NCBI GenBank assembly: GCA_029940345.1
Contig: JAOZRC010000107.1
Location: forward strand, 1-11,558
From: Desulfobacterales bacterium
GTDB lineage: Bacteria > Desulfobacterota > Desulfobacteria > Desulfobacterales > JAUCGF01
DNA: 11,558 bases
Direction: 5' to 3'
Shown here: positions 1 to 7,685 of the stretch, in pieces
How the letters are laid out: each line of letters begins with the position of its first letter
Numbering within the stretch: the first letter of the stretch is position 1
The notes under the pieces: generated by a model
What the model was told of the DNA's origin: nothing
Seen by the model: the letters and a program-made list of their open reading frames with translations, nothing else
Databases searched by the model: none
Made by a program: the position numbers and the translations under genes

Positions 1-2579
1 GCATCCGCCTGTATTGACTGAATACGGCCCTGAATGACGCGCGCTTTATCCATCCGCTCAAACAGTTGTTGAACGCCGGATAACACGGATTCCGCTTCTT
101 CGGGCAGCGCGTGTTCATTCAGACCGAGACAACCTACCGCCTGCCCCCATTGCAGACGCCAGTCGGCTTGCTCCTTTTCCGCCTGTTTTAACTCCAGTTG
201 GGCGAGGGCCAGGCGTTCTTCCATGTCATTGATGCGTTCTTTCAAATTCTGACGGCGGTTGCGGTTTTTTTCAATGGTCTTTACTTCAAGGGTGCAGCGA
301 TCAATCAAACGGTCTAAAGATTCATTTTTATCATCTTTATGACAAGGAAGCCCGTCACTACCTGTTTGGATCGCCAGTTCGGCTTTAGGCAGGACCGGTT
401 TTGCGAATGATCGGCAAAACGCCAAACGATTGTTCAAATTCCACCGATGATAGTCAATTTGCATCCCGACACGCTTAATTTCGGCAGCGTTTTGGCGTAT
501 CTCCAGCCCCAGGTTGATTAATTGGCGTTGATTCTGGAGCCATGCCAACATCTCCCTGGGAGGCAGCGCCGTCATCCCTAACGGACACCACTGCGACTGC
601 CACTCTTTTTCAAACTGGCGGCGGGACCTCTTGGCCGCCGCAAATTCTTTTTCCAGGAGAGACAATTTTTGAATGCCTTGTTGACGGTCGGCAACCAGTC
701 CGGCCAATCGGGCGGCGCGTTCGGATTCACTATACAGGCGGTCGCTGATAGCATCCGCTTTTTTAACCGTGTTCCGGTAGGTATCCGCCAGCACGCTGGC
801 TGCTGAATTCTGAAACTCACCACTGGTATTTCCGCTTTCCGCCTTCCGTATTTCATATTCGGAAAAACCTTCATCGTCAGCAATGAAAGCACGCACGCGG
901 GTTTCATCTGACTGGCCCGTAAGTAAGGTGTGACGGACAAGTTGCCAGCCGGTATCACGATGCTGGCGCGCTTCTTGCAATTGCTCGCGGGTGGGGATTG
1001 AACCGGCGCCTTGCATTGTATTGATCGTGTTTTCAATTTCCAGGTTGCGTGCTTTGGCGTCGGAAGTCATTTTACGAATTTGACGCAGTTGGGCGTCCGT
1101 TTCCGTAAAAACGGCGTCAAAGCGCAGCACGGTTTCTTCGGATGGTGCCGCAAATTTTTCCAGTTGGGCTAAAGACCCTTTCCATAAGCCGATCCTTTGC
1201 AAAAGCCGGTCGGCCTGTTGTTTACGCTCCTCAAGGCTCGTGATCAGTGTATCAAAATTCCCCTGCAAATCACCTTGTTTTTGAGCGTGAATGACAGATC
1301 TGGACAGATTGCCGGCATCCCGCTCACCCGGAGCGTTCTCCATATCACGGCGTGCTGCGGCTAATTGCAGTTGCAATTTGTGAATCTCTTTTAAAGCGGC
1401 ACGTCCGCGTTCATCATAGGTATCCTTTTTGTGGCTGAGCTCGCGGATACGCGCAATTTTTGAATCTGGCAAACGCAACTGTTCGATATCGGTAAACGCC
1501 ACGCCAGAACCAATTTTACGCAAAATCGTGCGGGCTTCATCGTGCAGGTGGTAGCGGTCGGCGCGAAGCAGCGGCAAATCCTGCTGGGCTTTGTGAAAAC
1601 TGCCGGATTTCCGATATATTGATTTGATCTCTTGCCGCAGTCGGATAAATTCAGGATTCGGGGTAATTTGGTCAATCTCGTCCCGAATAGCGGCAAGCTC
1701 TTTATCAAGCCGGATTTTGACCGTTTGAGCATGATTCAGCGTTTCCCAAACCTTTTGCCTTTGTCCCGAAAATTCGGCAGGCAGCAGAATGACTTTCCCC
1801 ATCTGTTTCAATTGGTCGCGCAACGCCTGGCGTTTGACAATTTTGGGGATCGCTTTTTGCAGACGCTCTAAACGATTGAGTTGTGATGAAGCCGTATGCA
1901 AGTTGCGTTCAACCTCCCGCTTCTCATCTTCGGCATCCTTGAGGGTTTGAGTATGGCGAACATACTCGTTTGAGGAAAGTGATTTGTCTTTGCATTGTTT
2001 TTGAACCGCCTTGAACTGTTGTATCAGTTGATTTATATGAGGCTTTTTACCGCTGGGTTTAAAAAGATCGGCAGTTTCGTTATCTAAAGACGTAAGCACA
2101 TCACGCATTCCCGCAATGCCCATACCGGCGGCAAAAAGGCTCTGTCCGAGGTCCCCCCCGCCGGAAATCAAGGCTTTACCGCCCTGCACCAGCACCGTCT
2201 GGTCAATTCCGAACAGATTGGTAAACAAATCATGGCTGACATCACCCAGGTAACGCGCCAACGCAAGCTCATCCAATGCGTCTCCATCCGCATTAAGCAA
2301 TGTTTTTTGCCGGCCTTTGCGTCTGACGAAATGTAAGGTGCGACCGTCTGAATGGCGTATCCGGGCGCCAATGCGCAAATTTCGATTCGTGTGGACAAAA
2401 CTATCTGTTGTGCGCATCGGAATGCCATAAAACAGATTGGTCAATGCTCGTAAAGCACAGCTCTTACCGGCTTCGTTAGCGCCATAAATAATGTGCAAGC
2501 CCTCATTGCCCTGTGAGAGATCGATGGCAGTGTCCGTAAACGGCCCGTAGGCAATCAGTTCCAGGTTTAAAAGTTTCAT
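1..2579 (-). CDS. yhaN: YhaN/SbcC-like DNA repair ATPase (N-terminal ~859 residues; C-terminus outside window)
   Basis: The frame is open from the ATG at 2579 to the left edge without a stop, so the protein is cut by the window and not by a mutation. A Walker A motif GANEAGKS lies at residues 33-40 after a typical N-terminal strand (MKLLNLELIAYGPF). Around residues 140-170 comes LFGIDQTVLVQGG followed by a Gly-rich stretch and SLFAAGMG, characteristic of the YhaN-type AAA domain. The remainder, from about residue 190, is rich in Glu, Lys, Gln and Leu and should form long coiled coils; it includes Trp-containing segments (WQSQWCPLG) also typical of YhaN. No CxxC zinc hook is visible. Walker B and the signature motif should lie to the left. 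Family knowledge: such ATPases pair with SbcD-like nucleases to process DNA ends. The start overlaps the stop of the nuclease gene as ATGA, so translation is probably coupled. Confidence 0.9.
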   Translation of the reverse strand, partial: MKLLNLELIAYGPFTDTAIDLSQGNEGLHIIYGANEAGKSCALRALTNLFYGIPMRTTDSFVHTNRNLRIGARIRHSDGRTLHFVRRKGRQKTLLNADGDALDELALARYLGDVSHDLFTNLFGIDQTVLVQGGKALISGGGDLGQSLFAAGMGIAGMRDVLTSLDNETADLFKPSGKKPHINQLIQQFKAVQKQCKDKSLSSNEYVRHTQTLKDAEDEKREVERNLHTASSQLNRLERLQKAIPKIVKRQALRDQLKQMGKVILLPAEFSGQRQKVWETLNHAQTVKIRLDKELAAIRDEIDQITPNPEFIRLRQEIKSIYRKSGSFHKAQQDLPLLRADRYHLHDEARTILRKIGSGVAFTDIEQLRLPDSKIARIRELSHKKDTYDERGRAALKEIHKLQLQLAAARRDMENAPGERDAGNLSRSVIHAQKQGDLQGNFDTLITSLEERKQQADRLLQRIGLWKGSLAQLEKFAAPSEETVLRFDAVFTETDAQLRQIRKMTSDAKARNLEIENTINTMQGAGSIPTREQLQEARQHRDTGWQLVRHTLLTGQSDETRVRAFIADDEGFSEYEIRKAESGNTSGEFQNSAASVLADTYRNTVKKADAISDRLYSESERAARLAGLVADRQQGIQKLSLLEKEFAAAKRSRRQFEKEWQSQWCPLGMTALPPREMLAWLQNQRQLINLGLEIRQNAAEIKRVGMQIDYHRWNLNNRLAFCRSFAKPVLPKAELAIQTGSDGLPCHKDDKNESLDRLIDRCTLEVKTIEKNRNRRQNLKERINDMEERLALAQLELKQAEKEQADWRLQWGQAVGCLGLNEHALPEEAESVLSGVQQLFERMDKARVIQGRIQSIQAD

Positions 2580-3877
2580 TGATCATTTCCATGCGCTAAA
2601 AGACGGGGTATCAGGAGCATACGCGCCTGCGCCAATATGTCCCGCATAAAGTCGCGGTCATCCTGATCAATACCTTGGGCGGACTTAATCTTATGCTTCG
2701 GGCTATTATTCTTCGGGCGCATTTCGTAAGGAAGTTTGGATTTCAAGGGCGCCAGCGTCAGCGCCAGCTCATCTGACAGTTCGGCGTCATCCTCCACAGA
2801 ATTGATAAATCGCAACAGATGTCCGATGGGACTGTCTTCCAAAGCCAATTGCTCAAAATCAATCGGCGCGTTTGTGTTGAAAATCACTTTTTCCAACCAT
2901 ATTTCTGGGTCACCGATGTCGGTTGCCAAAGCACGCAATTGATTCACCCAGCGTTCACGCTCGTCATGCAGCAATGTGTGTATCGGACTGTCCCCAGTGA
3001 TTTCCAGGCGCACCGCCAACATTCGATCTGAAGCTTGCTCTGAAGCATCTTCCAAAACGGCGCCTACGCTTTCAATGAGCGCGTCACCGGTTTCGGCTCC
3101 GCTGATATCCGCCTTTAAATGCTTCCAACGCAACACATCCAGGCTGTGATGCTCAATAGTCGTCTGTCGCTCATCATCAACGGTAACAAGAGTACAGCCT
3201 TTGGAACCAGTTTCGCGGATATGGCGTCCCTGGATAATACCGGGAAAAACAATTTTCGTTTTTGGCGTTTCGCTTACGATTTCACGTTGATGGACATGTC
3301 CCAGCGCCCAGTAGTCGTAGTGTTTATCTGACAAATCCGAAATACTGCAAGGGGCGTAAGCGGCGTGTCCCGGCCGGCCGCTAAGCGCGGTGTGAAGCAC
3401 CCCGATATTATAGTAATCCGGCAACGCCGAAGGATAATCGATAGCCAGATTGGTAGTGATGTCTCTTTGGGCAAAACTTTGACCGTGAATGGCTACGCCG
3501 ATTTCATCAACACGGATCGTCTCAGGAGATTTTGAGGAAAAAGAATAAACGTTATCAGAAAAATGCAACTTGCGGGTAATCGTACTGGCGGCGTCATGGT
3601 TTCCAGATACGATAAACACCTTAATCCCCTTTTCACGCAGTTTCGACATCTGGGAGGCAAAAAACAAACCGGTATTATAATCTTTCCAATCGCCGTCAAA
3701 CAAATCACCGGCAATGATAACAAAGTTAATTTCCATATCAATGGCGGTTTGCACCAGGTTACAAAAGGCTTCGCGTGTGGCGCCTCGAAGGCGGTCGATG
3801 GGTGCGCCTTCATAGCGGGACAATCCTCGCAGCGGACTGTCGAGGTGAATATCGGCTGTATGGATAAATTTAAACAT
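2576..3877 (-). CDS. yhaO: YhaO/SbcD-like DNA repair exonuclease (metallophosphoesterase)
   Basis: This is a 433-residue calcineurin-like phosphoesterase. All metal-binding motifs are visible: D9-x-H11 (TADIHLDSPL), GDLFDGD with D58, GNHD with N93-H94-D95, H162, and GHVH with H194 and H196. The motif order and the DSPLRG signature after the first motif match YhaO/SbcD nucleases, which cut DNA ends using Mn ions together with an SbcC/YhaN-type ATPase. The C-terminal third is less conserved and probably contacts the ATPase or DNA. It ends in an ATGA overlap with the ATPase gene, strong evidence that the two form one complex. The ATG at 3877 begins the conserved strand MFKFIHTADIH directly, but no clear Shine-Dalgarno sequence precedes it, so expression may depend on the upstream gene 46 bases away. 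Function as a DNA end-processing nuclease is inferred from family. Confidence 0.92.
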   Translation of the reverse strand: MFKFIHTADIHLDSPLRGLSRYEGAPIDRLRGATREAFCNLVQTAIDMEINFVIIAGDLFDGDWKDYNTGLFFASQMSKLREKGIKVFIVSGNHDAASTITRKLHFSDNVYSFSSKSPETIRVDEIGVAIHGQSFAQRDITTNLAIDYPSALPDYYNIGVLHTALSGRPGHAAYAPCSISDLSDKHYDYWALGHVHQREIVSETPKTKIVFPGIIQGRHIRETGSKGCTLVTVDDERQTTIEHHSLDVLRWKHLKADISGAETGDALIESVGAVLEDASEQASDRMLAVRLEITGDSPIHTLLHDERERWVNQLRALATDIGDPEIWLEKVIFNTNAPIDFEQLALEDSPIGHLLRFINSVEDDAELSDELALTLAPLKSKLPYEMRPKNNSPKHKIKSAQGIDQDDRDFMRDILAQARMLLIPRLLAHGNDQ

Positions 3878-3923
3878 TTTCAGATGGCTTTCATTTTTCG
3901 GTTCATCGGATGGTTAAGCGCAT

Positions 3924-4154
3924 TTACAGTTCTGTAATTTCAGGAATATATTCATCCTCATACTTCTCAATCAGTACACCTGATATTTCCATAAATGATG
4001 CCAGCGGATGATTTTTATCTTCTCCCACTTCATCTATCAGGCTGTCTAACAATTCAACAGCCTTGTCATATTCCTCTTCAGTGTAAGGAACATATAATAT
4101 CTGTGAGACAGGATGCCATACGGTTTCTGTCTGCCAAATATCAGAAACAGACAT
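3924..4154 (-). CDS. Small protein resembling the N-terminal segment of HigA antitoxins, without the HTH domain
   Basis: The gene encodes a 76-residue acidic protein. Residues 24-70 (YTEEEYDKAVELLDSLID ... HPLASFMEISGVLIEKYEDEYIPE) follow the pattern of the region in front of the helix-turn-helix in HigA-type antitoxins, where a TEEEY start, two helices and a LIE-YEDE-PI end are typical. Here the protein stops six residues after that point (ITEL end), where the DNA-binding domain would begin. No HTH continues in another frame before the nuclease gene 46 bases downstream, and no HigB-type toxin lies beside it. A good Shine-Dalgarno (AAGGA) sits 8 bases before the ATG and the gap to aroK is only 15 bases, so it looks expressed as part of the operon and not like a dead fragment. 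The HigA resemblance is from memory of the family; function is unknown. Confidence 0.75.
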   Translation of the reverse strand: MSVSDIWQTETVWHPVSQILYVPYTEEEYDKAVELLDSLIDEVGEDKNHPLASFMEISGVLIEKYEDEYIPEITEL

Positions 4155-4169
4155 TCGTCATTCCTTCGT

Positions 4170-4685
4170 TCAAGGGCATAACCATGTAATTATTTCAGTA
4201 CAGATAGTATCAATTCCATCATGATCTGTATCAACAGTAAAGTTCATGGCTTTTTTATAAATCGAATCTCTTGTGGCAAGGGCCTCTTCGATCTCTTCTA
4301 AAGGCGTTCCTGAGGTTAGTGCCGGACGCGAATCCACCGTTGTGGGGTCTTGCACCATCCGTCTTCGAATTGTTTCAGATGATGCTTGCAGCCAGATAAG
4401 CGCACCTTTATTTTGCATATTTCGGACGTTAGCAGGGGCCAAGACCGCGCCGCCTCCTGTGGCCACTACTTGGTTATCATTGGCGCAGATACGTTTAATC
4501 AGGTCGGATTCCATTAAGCGAAAAGCGTTCCACCCTTGTTGCTTCACAATTTCATCTATCGTTAGTCCCTGCTCATCGGTTATCGTTTTGTCTGTGTCAA
4601 CGAATTGCTGTTTCAACCTGCGAGCCAATATTTTTCCCACCGTACTTTTACCTGTGCAGCGGTAACCGATTAAAAATAGATTCAT
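4170..4685 (-). CDS. aroK: Shikimate kinase
   Basis: This 171-residue protein phosphorylates the 3-hydroxyl of shikimate with ATP, the fifth step of chorismate synthesis. Visible features in order: a P-loop GYRCTGKST (residues 7-15), the FVDTD motif with D30 and D32 for Mg and shikimate, an FR-x-x-E pair (R56, E59), the shikimate-binding GGG at 77-79 (ATGGGAV), the lid with R120-P121 (DSRPAL), and R139 in the RDSIYKK stretch that contacts the nucleotide. Length and motif spacing are normal for AroK/AroL. The ATG lies 3 bases after the aroA stop codon, with AGGA overlapping that stop, suggesting translational coupling. The next gene starts 15 bases after its TGA. Confidence 0.96.
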   Translation of the reverse strand: MNLFLIGYRCTGKSTVGKILARRLKQQFVDTDKTITDEQGLTIDEIVKQQGWNAFRLMESDLIKRICANDNQVVATGGGAVLAPANVRNMQNKGALIWLQASSETIRRRMVQDPTTVDSRPALTSGTPLEEIEEALATRDSIYKKAMNFTVDTDHDGIDTICTEIITWLCP

Positions 4686-4688
4686 ATC

Positions 4689-5954
4689 CTAATATAAAGT
4701 TTCCCAAACATCCCAAAAATTCGGAAATGATTTTGCCACGCACATTTCATTTTTAATAATAACGTCCGGTGTTTTCAGACCGGCAACGGCAAAACTCATG
4801 GCGATGCGATGATCGTTATACGTTTCGATTTCAGCACCCACCGGATTACCACCATGGATAATCATACCGTCTTCGGAACTGCTTGCCTGAACGCCCATTT
4901 TAGTCAATTCATTGACTGTTGCAGTCAAACGGTCACTCTCCTTGGCTTTGAGATGGGCGACATTTTTAATAACAGTAACGCCTTTAGCAAAAGATGCTGC
5001 TACTGCCAGTGTGGGAACCATGTCCGGCATATCAGCCATATCTGCGGTAATACCTTTAAGCGGCCTGCCGACAACGGTGATGCCATCCTTTTCCAGGATA
5101 ACCTTACAACCCATCTGTTCAAAAAGTTTGGTGAGACCTAAATCGCCTTGACGAGTGTTTTCGGGGATGGCGTTGACTTTGACAGCGGCACCCGTAATTG
5201 CAGCCGCTGCCCAAAAATAACCTGCTTGAGAACAATCCGGTTCGACATCGTATTCGCCGGCATGATAGCACTGGCCGCCGGCGATTTTGAACTGATTGTA
5301 CGGGCGATTGGCTTCACGCCGCACTTCTACGCCAAGCATCTGCATAATATCAACCGTCATGTCAATATAAGGTTTTGATACAGGGCCGTGTGTTACCGTA
5401 ATTTCAAGGCCATTTTGGGTGTAAGGCGCCATGAGCAGCAACGCGGATAGAAACTGACTACTTATCAGACAATTAACCGATGTGGCACCGCCTTTGACCG
5501 AACCTCCCGTTATGATCAGCGGCGGACAGCCGTTATGATTGACACAGTGCACTTTTACGTTAATCGCATTTAAACTTTCAATCAGATCATCAATAGGACG
5601 CTGCATCATTCGTTCTGTACCTGTCAGGATGTATTCACCTTTGCCGATTGCGGCTGTTCCGGCTAATAAGCGCATGGAAGTTCCGGAATTGCCCAAATAG
5701 ATTGGCTGCTTCGCGGGCTGCAAATTCACACGGGTTCCATAAATCACAGTTGCATCATCCAGGATATCAATCTTAACACCCATCTGTTGAAGTGCGCTGA
5801 GGGTCAATTCCGTATCTTCGCTTTTTAACGCACCGCGAATCGTACACAGGCCATCGGAAAGCGCCGCTGTAATATAGAGTCGATGGGTATAGCTTTTTGA
5901 GCCCGGGACAGTGACACAACTGTCTTTGATTTTTTGTGATTTTATTTTTCGCAT
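4689..5954 (-). CDS. aroA: 3-phosphoshikimate 1-carboxyvinyltransferase (EPSP synthase)
   Basis: The enzyme joins shikimate-3-phosphate and PEP to give EPSP. I chose the ATG at 5954 (421 residues) because the family begins at this point (VPGSKSYTHR at 16-25) and because the longer frame, starting at 6044, would lie inside aroE. Conserved residues are present: K20, S21, R25; GNSGTSMR at 88-95; QRP with R119; SSQ at 165-167; D240; D311 in DMPDMVP; E339 in KESDR; NDHR at 380-383; and K408 near the end. SSQFLSALL and NDHRIAM look like class I enzymes, yet the PEP-site loop reads GNSGTSMRLL where E. coli has GNAGTAMRPL. It lies 19 bases after aroE and 3 bases before aroK, so the three genes are probably co-transcribed. 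Confidence 0.96.
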   Translation of the reverse strand: MRKIKSQKIKDSCVTVPGSKSYTHRLYITAALSDGLCTIRGALKSEDTELTLSALQQMGVKIDILDDATVIYGTRVNLQPAKQPIYLGNSGTSMRLLAGTAAIGKGEYILTGTERMMQRPIDDLIESLNAINVKVHCVNHNGCPPLIITGGSVKGGATSVNCLISSQFLSALLLMAPYTQNGLEITVTHGPVSKPYIDMTVDIMQMLGVEVRREANRPYNQFKIAGGQCYHAGEYDVEPDCSQAGYFWAAAAITGAAVKVNAIPENTRQGDLGLTKLFEQMGCKVILEKDGITVVGRPLKGITADMADMPDMVPTLAVAASFAKGVTVIKNVAHLKAKESDRLTATVNELTKMGVQASSSEDGMIIHGGNPVGAEIETYNDHRIAMSFAVAGLKTPDVIIKNEMCVAKSFPNFWDVWETLY

Positions 5955-5973
5955 GAATGTCGTTTCCGTCGAT

Positions 5974-6798
5974 TTAATGTAAAATATCCAGAACAGCTTG
6001 TTGCATCGCCTTAACAGGCGCTTTAACCCCGGTCCACTTTTCAAACTGAGCTACGCCTTGGTACACAAACATAGCCAATCCGTCAACAGTCGTGCAGCCG
6101 GCTTTTTCAGCCGCCTGAATCAATGCGGTGCGAAGTGGATTATACACGATGTCCATGACGACCATATCCGGGGTAAGCAATGAAGGTGTTATCGGCATTA
6201 CACGCGTATTTGGCGACATCCCGACTGAAGTTGTATTCACAATGATCTGGCTTTCAACCTGATCAAATTCAGCCAAAGGGCGAAAAGCGACGCCCATATC
6301 CTTGGCTAAACTTTCACCTTTTTTAATTGAACGGTTAAAAACCGTGATGCGGGCGCCTTCCCATAACAAGCCGAATCCGACCGCCCGAGCAGCGCCTCCC
6401 GCGCCGATTAACGCCACCTTTTTTTCCCATAATGTTGTTTTGGCGGTCAATGCCTTGACAGCGCCATAGCAATCCGAATTGTATCCTATCAGCTTGCCCT
6501 GATGATTGACAATGGTGTTAACGGCGCCAATTTGCTGCGCTTTACCATCAATCTCATCCAGAAAAGACAATGCCGTTACTTTATGCGGAATCGTAATGCT
6601 GACTCCTTTGAGGCCCAATCCCCTGACGCCTGCGAGAGCGGAGCCAATGTCAGTCACATGAAATGCCATATAGATACTGTTAAGCCCGACTTCTGCAAAA
6701 GCACGGTTATGCATAACAGGACTGAGGCTATGGTTCACCGGGTTGCCAATCACACCGTAAAGAATTGTCTTGGTATCAACATGCAACTGTTTTAACAT
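5974..6798 (-). CDS. aroE: Shikimate 5-dehydrogenase (NADP)
   Basis: This 274-residue enzyme reduces 3-dehydroshikimate to shikimate. N-terminal substrate motifs are GNPVNHSLSP (residues 18-27), IPHK with catalytic K73, GAVNTI with N94, and GYNSD with catalytic D109. The nucleotide-binding half shows GAGGAAR at 132-138, then NRSIKK at 155-160, whose Arg and Lys fit NADP preference, NTTSVGM, and a C-terminal DGLAMFVYQG. Length is typical of AroE and not of a YdiB or bifunctional AroDE form. Two Shine-Dalgarno-like AGGA runs precede the ATG at 6798. It is the first gene of the probable minus-strand operon, and the divergent intergenic region to its right should carry the promoter. Confidence 0.96.
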   Translation of the reverse strand: MLKQLHVDTKTILYGVIGNPVNHSLSPVMHNRAFAEVGLNSIYMAFHVTDIGSALAGVRGLGLKGVSITIPHKVTALSFLDEIDGKAQQIGAVNTIVNHQGKLIGYNSDCYGAVKALTAKTTLWEKKVALIGAGGAARAVGFGLLWEGARITVFNRSIKKGESLAKDMGVAFRPLAEFDQVESQIIVNTTSVGMSPNTRVMPITPSLLTPDMVVMDIVYNPLRTALIQAAEKAGCTTVDGLAMFVYQGVAQFEKWTGVKAPVKAMQQAVLDILH

Positions 6799-6836
6799 AA
6801 AATCCTAATCCTTAGTCAGAAGTTCTTATAAATAAG

Positions 6837-6859
6837 GGTATCAGGTTGGAAATGATACC
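6837..6859. promoter_or_regulatory. Inverted repeat GGTATCA-N9-TGATACC, candidate operator
   Basis: Perfect 7-base arms at 6837-6843 and 6853-6859 are separated by 9 bases, so arm centres lie 16 bases apart. The site lies 38 bases upstream of the aroE start, where it could be an operator or a leader hairpin. The same half-site recurs at 7035, in front of dctQ. The binding protein is unknown. Confidence 0.5.
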
Positions 6860-6985
6860 TGGCAATATGATGGAATTGGGGAGAATTGCCTGATTTCAAG
6901 TTTCATGCAACCAGATGCAATTGTTTCCGTGAATATAAGATGAAACGGTTAAACCCAAAACCTTATCTTAAAAACCACATCTGAT

Positions 6986-7000
6986 ATCTATATTATAGAT
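6986..7000. repeat. Perfect 15-base palindrome ATCTATA-T-TATAGAT
   Basis: Arms at 6986-6992 and 6994-7000 are exact reverse complements around one central T. A TGATATC half-site (6982-6988) overlaps its left end. It sits in AT-rich sequence where short palindromes arise easily, so an operator role is only possible. Confidence 0.35.
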
Positions 7001-7034
7001 TTAAAATTCAAACTGCAACCCAAAATATAGAGAT

Positions 7035-7051
7035 GGTATCAATCTGATATT
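7035..7051. promoter_or_regulatory. Imperfect inverted repeat GGTATCA-ATC-TGATATT, candidate operator for dctQ operon
   Basis: The left arm is identical to the half-site at 6837; the right arm differs from a perfect match in two terminal bases. It lies just upstream of a TATAAT at 7078, a fitting position for a regulator of the TRAP operon. No regulator gene is present in the window. Confidence 0.4.
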
Positions 7052-7077
7052 TTTCCAGCAATGATGGCCTTTGCAAG

Positions 7078-7083
7078 TATAAT
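7078..7083 (+). promoter_or_regulatory. Possible -10 box TATAAT for the dctQ operon
   Basis: An exact TATAAT lies 87 bases before the dctQ ATG. No good -35 hexamer sits 16-18 bases upstream (the region reads CCAGCA), so if used it may need an activator. An alternative is TTGATT at 7094 with TAAATT at 7117. Both are weak, given the AT-rich context. Confidence 0.25.
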
Positions 7084-7169
7084 TATTTCATTATTGATTT
7101 TAAGATTTGTATTTGATAAATTCAATGTCCTGATGTTCTGGATTGTGCATAAACCTATTTTGTTAAAAA

Positions 7170-7685
7170 ATGGTGATGATGATGAATCAGATTATTCGAT
7201 TTACAGAAAGTTTAAGCAACCAGATGGCTAAAATTTCGGCGGTGTTGCTGGGCTTGATGTCCGTATTGATCCTGGTTGAAATTTTTCTCTGGAATTTATT
7301 TGAAAAGACCACGCTGATTGCAGATGAATATTCGGCTTACGGGCTGGCGGCGATTATATTTTTAGGCGCCGGTTATTGCCTGAAAGAAAAAGGGCATATT
7401 CGCATCACGCTGGTTCTCGGCCTTTTACCTGAAAAAGCGTCCCGAGTTATAACCTTTATTAGTACGGTGATCACCACCTGTTTTATGGGGTATGTGTGGT
7501 GGTGGCTGTTTAAAATGGTGCAAGCCACGCTGCGTTATGGCTCAACATCCGGAACGCTCACCAACACCCCCCTATGGATTCCACAAACGATAATGTTGAT
7601 CGGCGCCACCTGCTTTTTTATTCAACTGATAGGAACTTCGATTAAAACATTTCAAGCTATCGAAACGGGAGAGGAGGTCATATAA
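7170..7685 (+). CDS. dctQ: TRAP transporter small membrane subunit (DctQ type)
   Basis: This 171-residue protein has about four predicted membrane segments (roughly residues 18-41, 53-70, 88-110 and 134-155), the topology of the small integral subunit of TRAP transporters. The stretch ADEYSAYGLAAIIFLGAGYCLKEKGHIRI, read in parts, matches the conserved DctQ core: an acidic residue before the second helix, FLGA, then an amphipathic segment ending in KGHI. DctQ links the large permease to the periplasmic binding protein. The start is uncertain, since ATG codons occur at 7170, 7176, 7179 and 7182, and a GGTGAT at 7172-7177 could act as ribosome site for the last. Its stop TAA overlaps the ATG of dctM by one base, so the two are coupled. 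No DctP gene is adjacent. Confidence 0.9.
   Translation: MVMMMNQIIRFTESLSNQMAKISAVLLGLMSVLILVEIFLWNLFEKTTLIADEYSAYGLAAIIFLGAGYCLKEKGHIRITLVLGLLPEKASRVITFISTVITTCFMGYVWWWLFKMVQATLRYGSTSGTLTNTPLWIPQTIMLIGATCFFIQLIGTSIKTFQAIETGEEVI
7673..7678 (+). promoter_or_regulatory. Strong ribosome binding site GGAGGT for dctM
   Basis: GGAGGT lies inside the last codons of dctQ, 6 bases before the dctM ATG at 7685. It fixes that start and supports independent, efficient initiation on the large permease subunit. Confidence 0.85.

Larger units (their letters stand above)
6799..7169. promoter_or_regulatory. Divergent intergenic region between aroE and dctQ
   Basis: About 370 AT-rich bases separate the two divergent operons. 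They hold no convincing gene but several symmetric elements, listed separately. A direct repeat ATGCAA occurs at 6905-6910 and 6915-6920, one helical turn apart. Promoters for both operons are expected here, but only weak boxes can be pointed to. There is no recognisable remnant of a DctP gene, which often precedes dctQ. Confidence 0.6.

Noticed and set aside
578..1036. A 152-codon minus-strand frame
   Set aside because: It is an alternative frame inside the YhaN-like gene, whose own frame is open over the whole region with clear family motifs.
5955..6044. Thirty-residue N-terminal extension of aroA
   Set aside because: It lies largely inside aroE in another frame and has no counterpart in EPSP synthases.
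7066..7074. Sigma-54 type promoter before dctQ
   Set aside because: The GG and GC elements are only 5 bases apart; the required 10-base spacing is not met.
7061..7231. 56-codon frame on the plus strand starting ATGATGGCC and overlapping the dctQ start
   Set aside because: It is AT-rich with no ribosome site and no recognisable domain, and it runs out of frame into dctQ; most likely chance.
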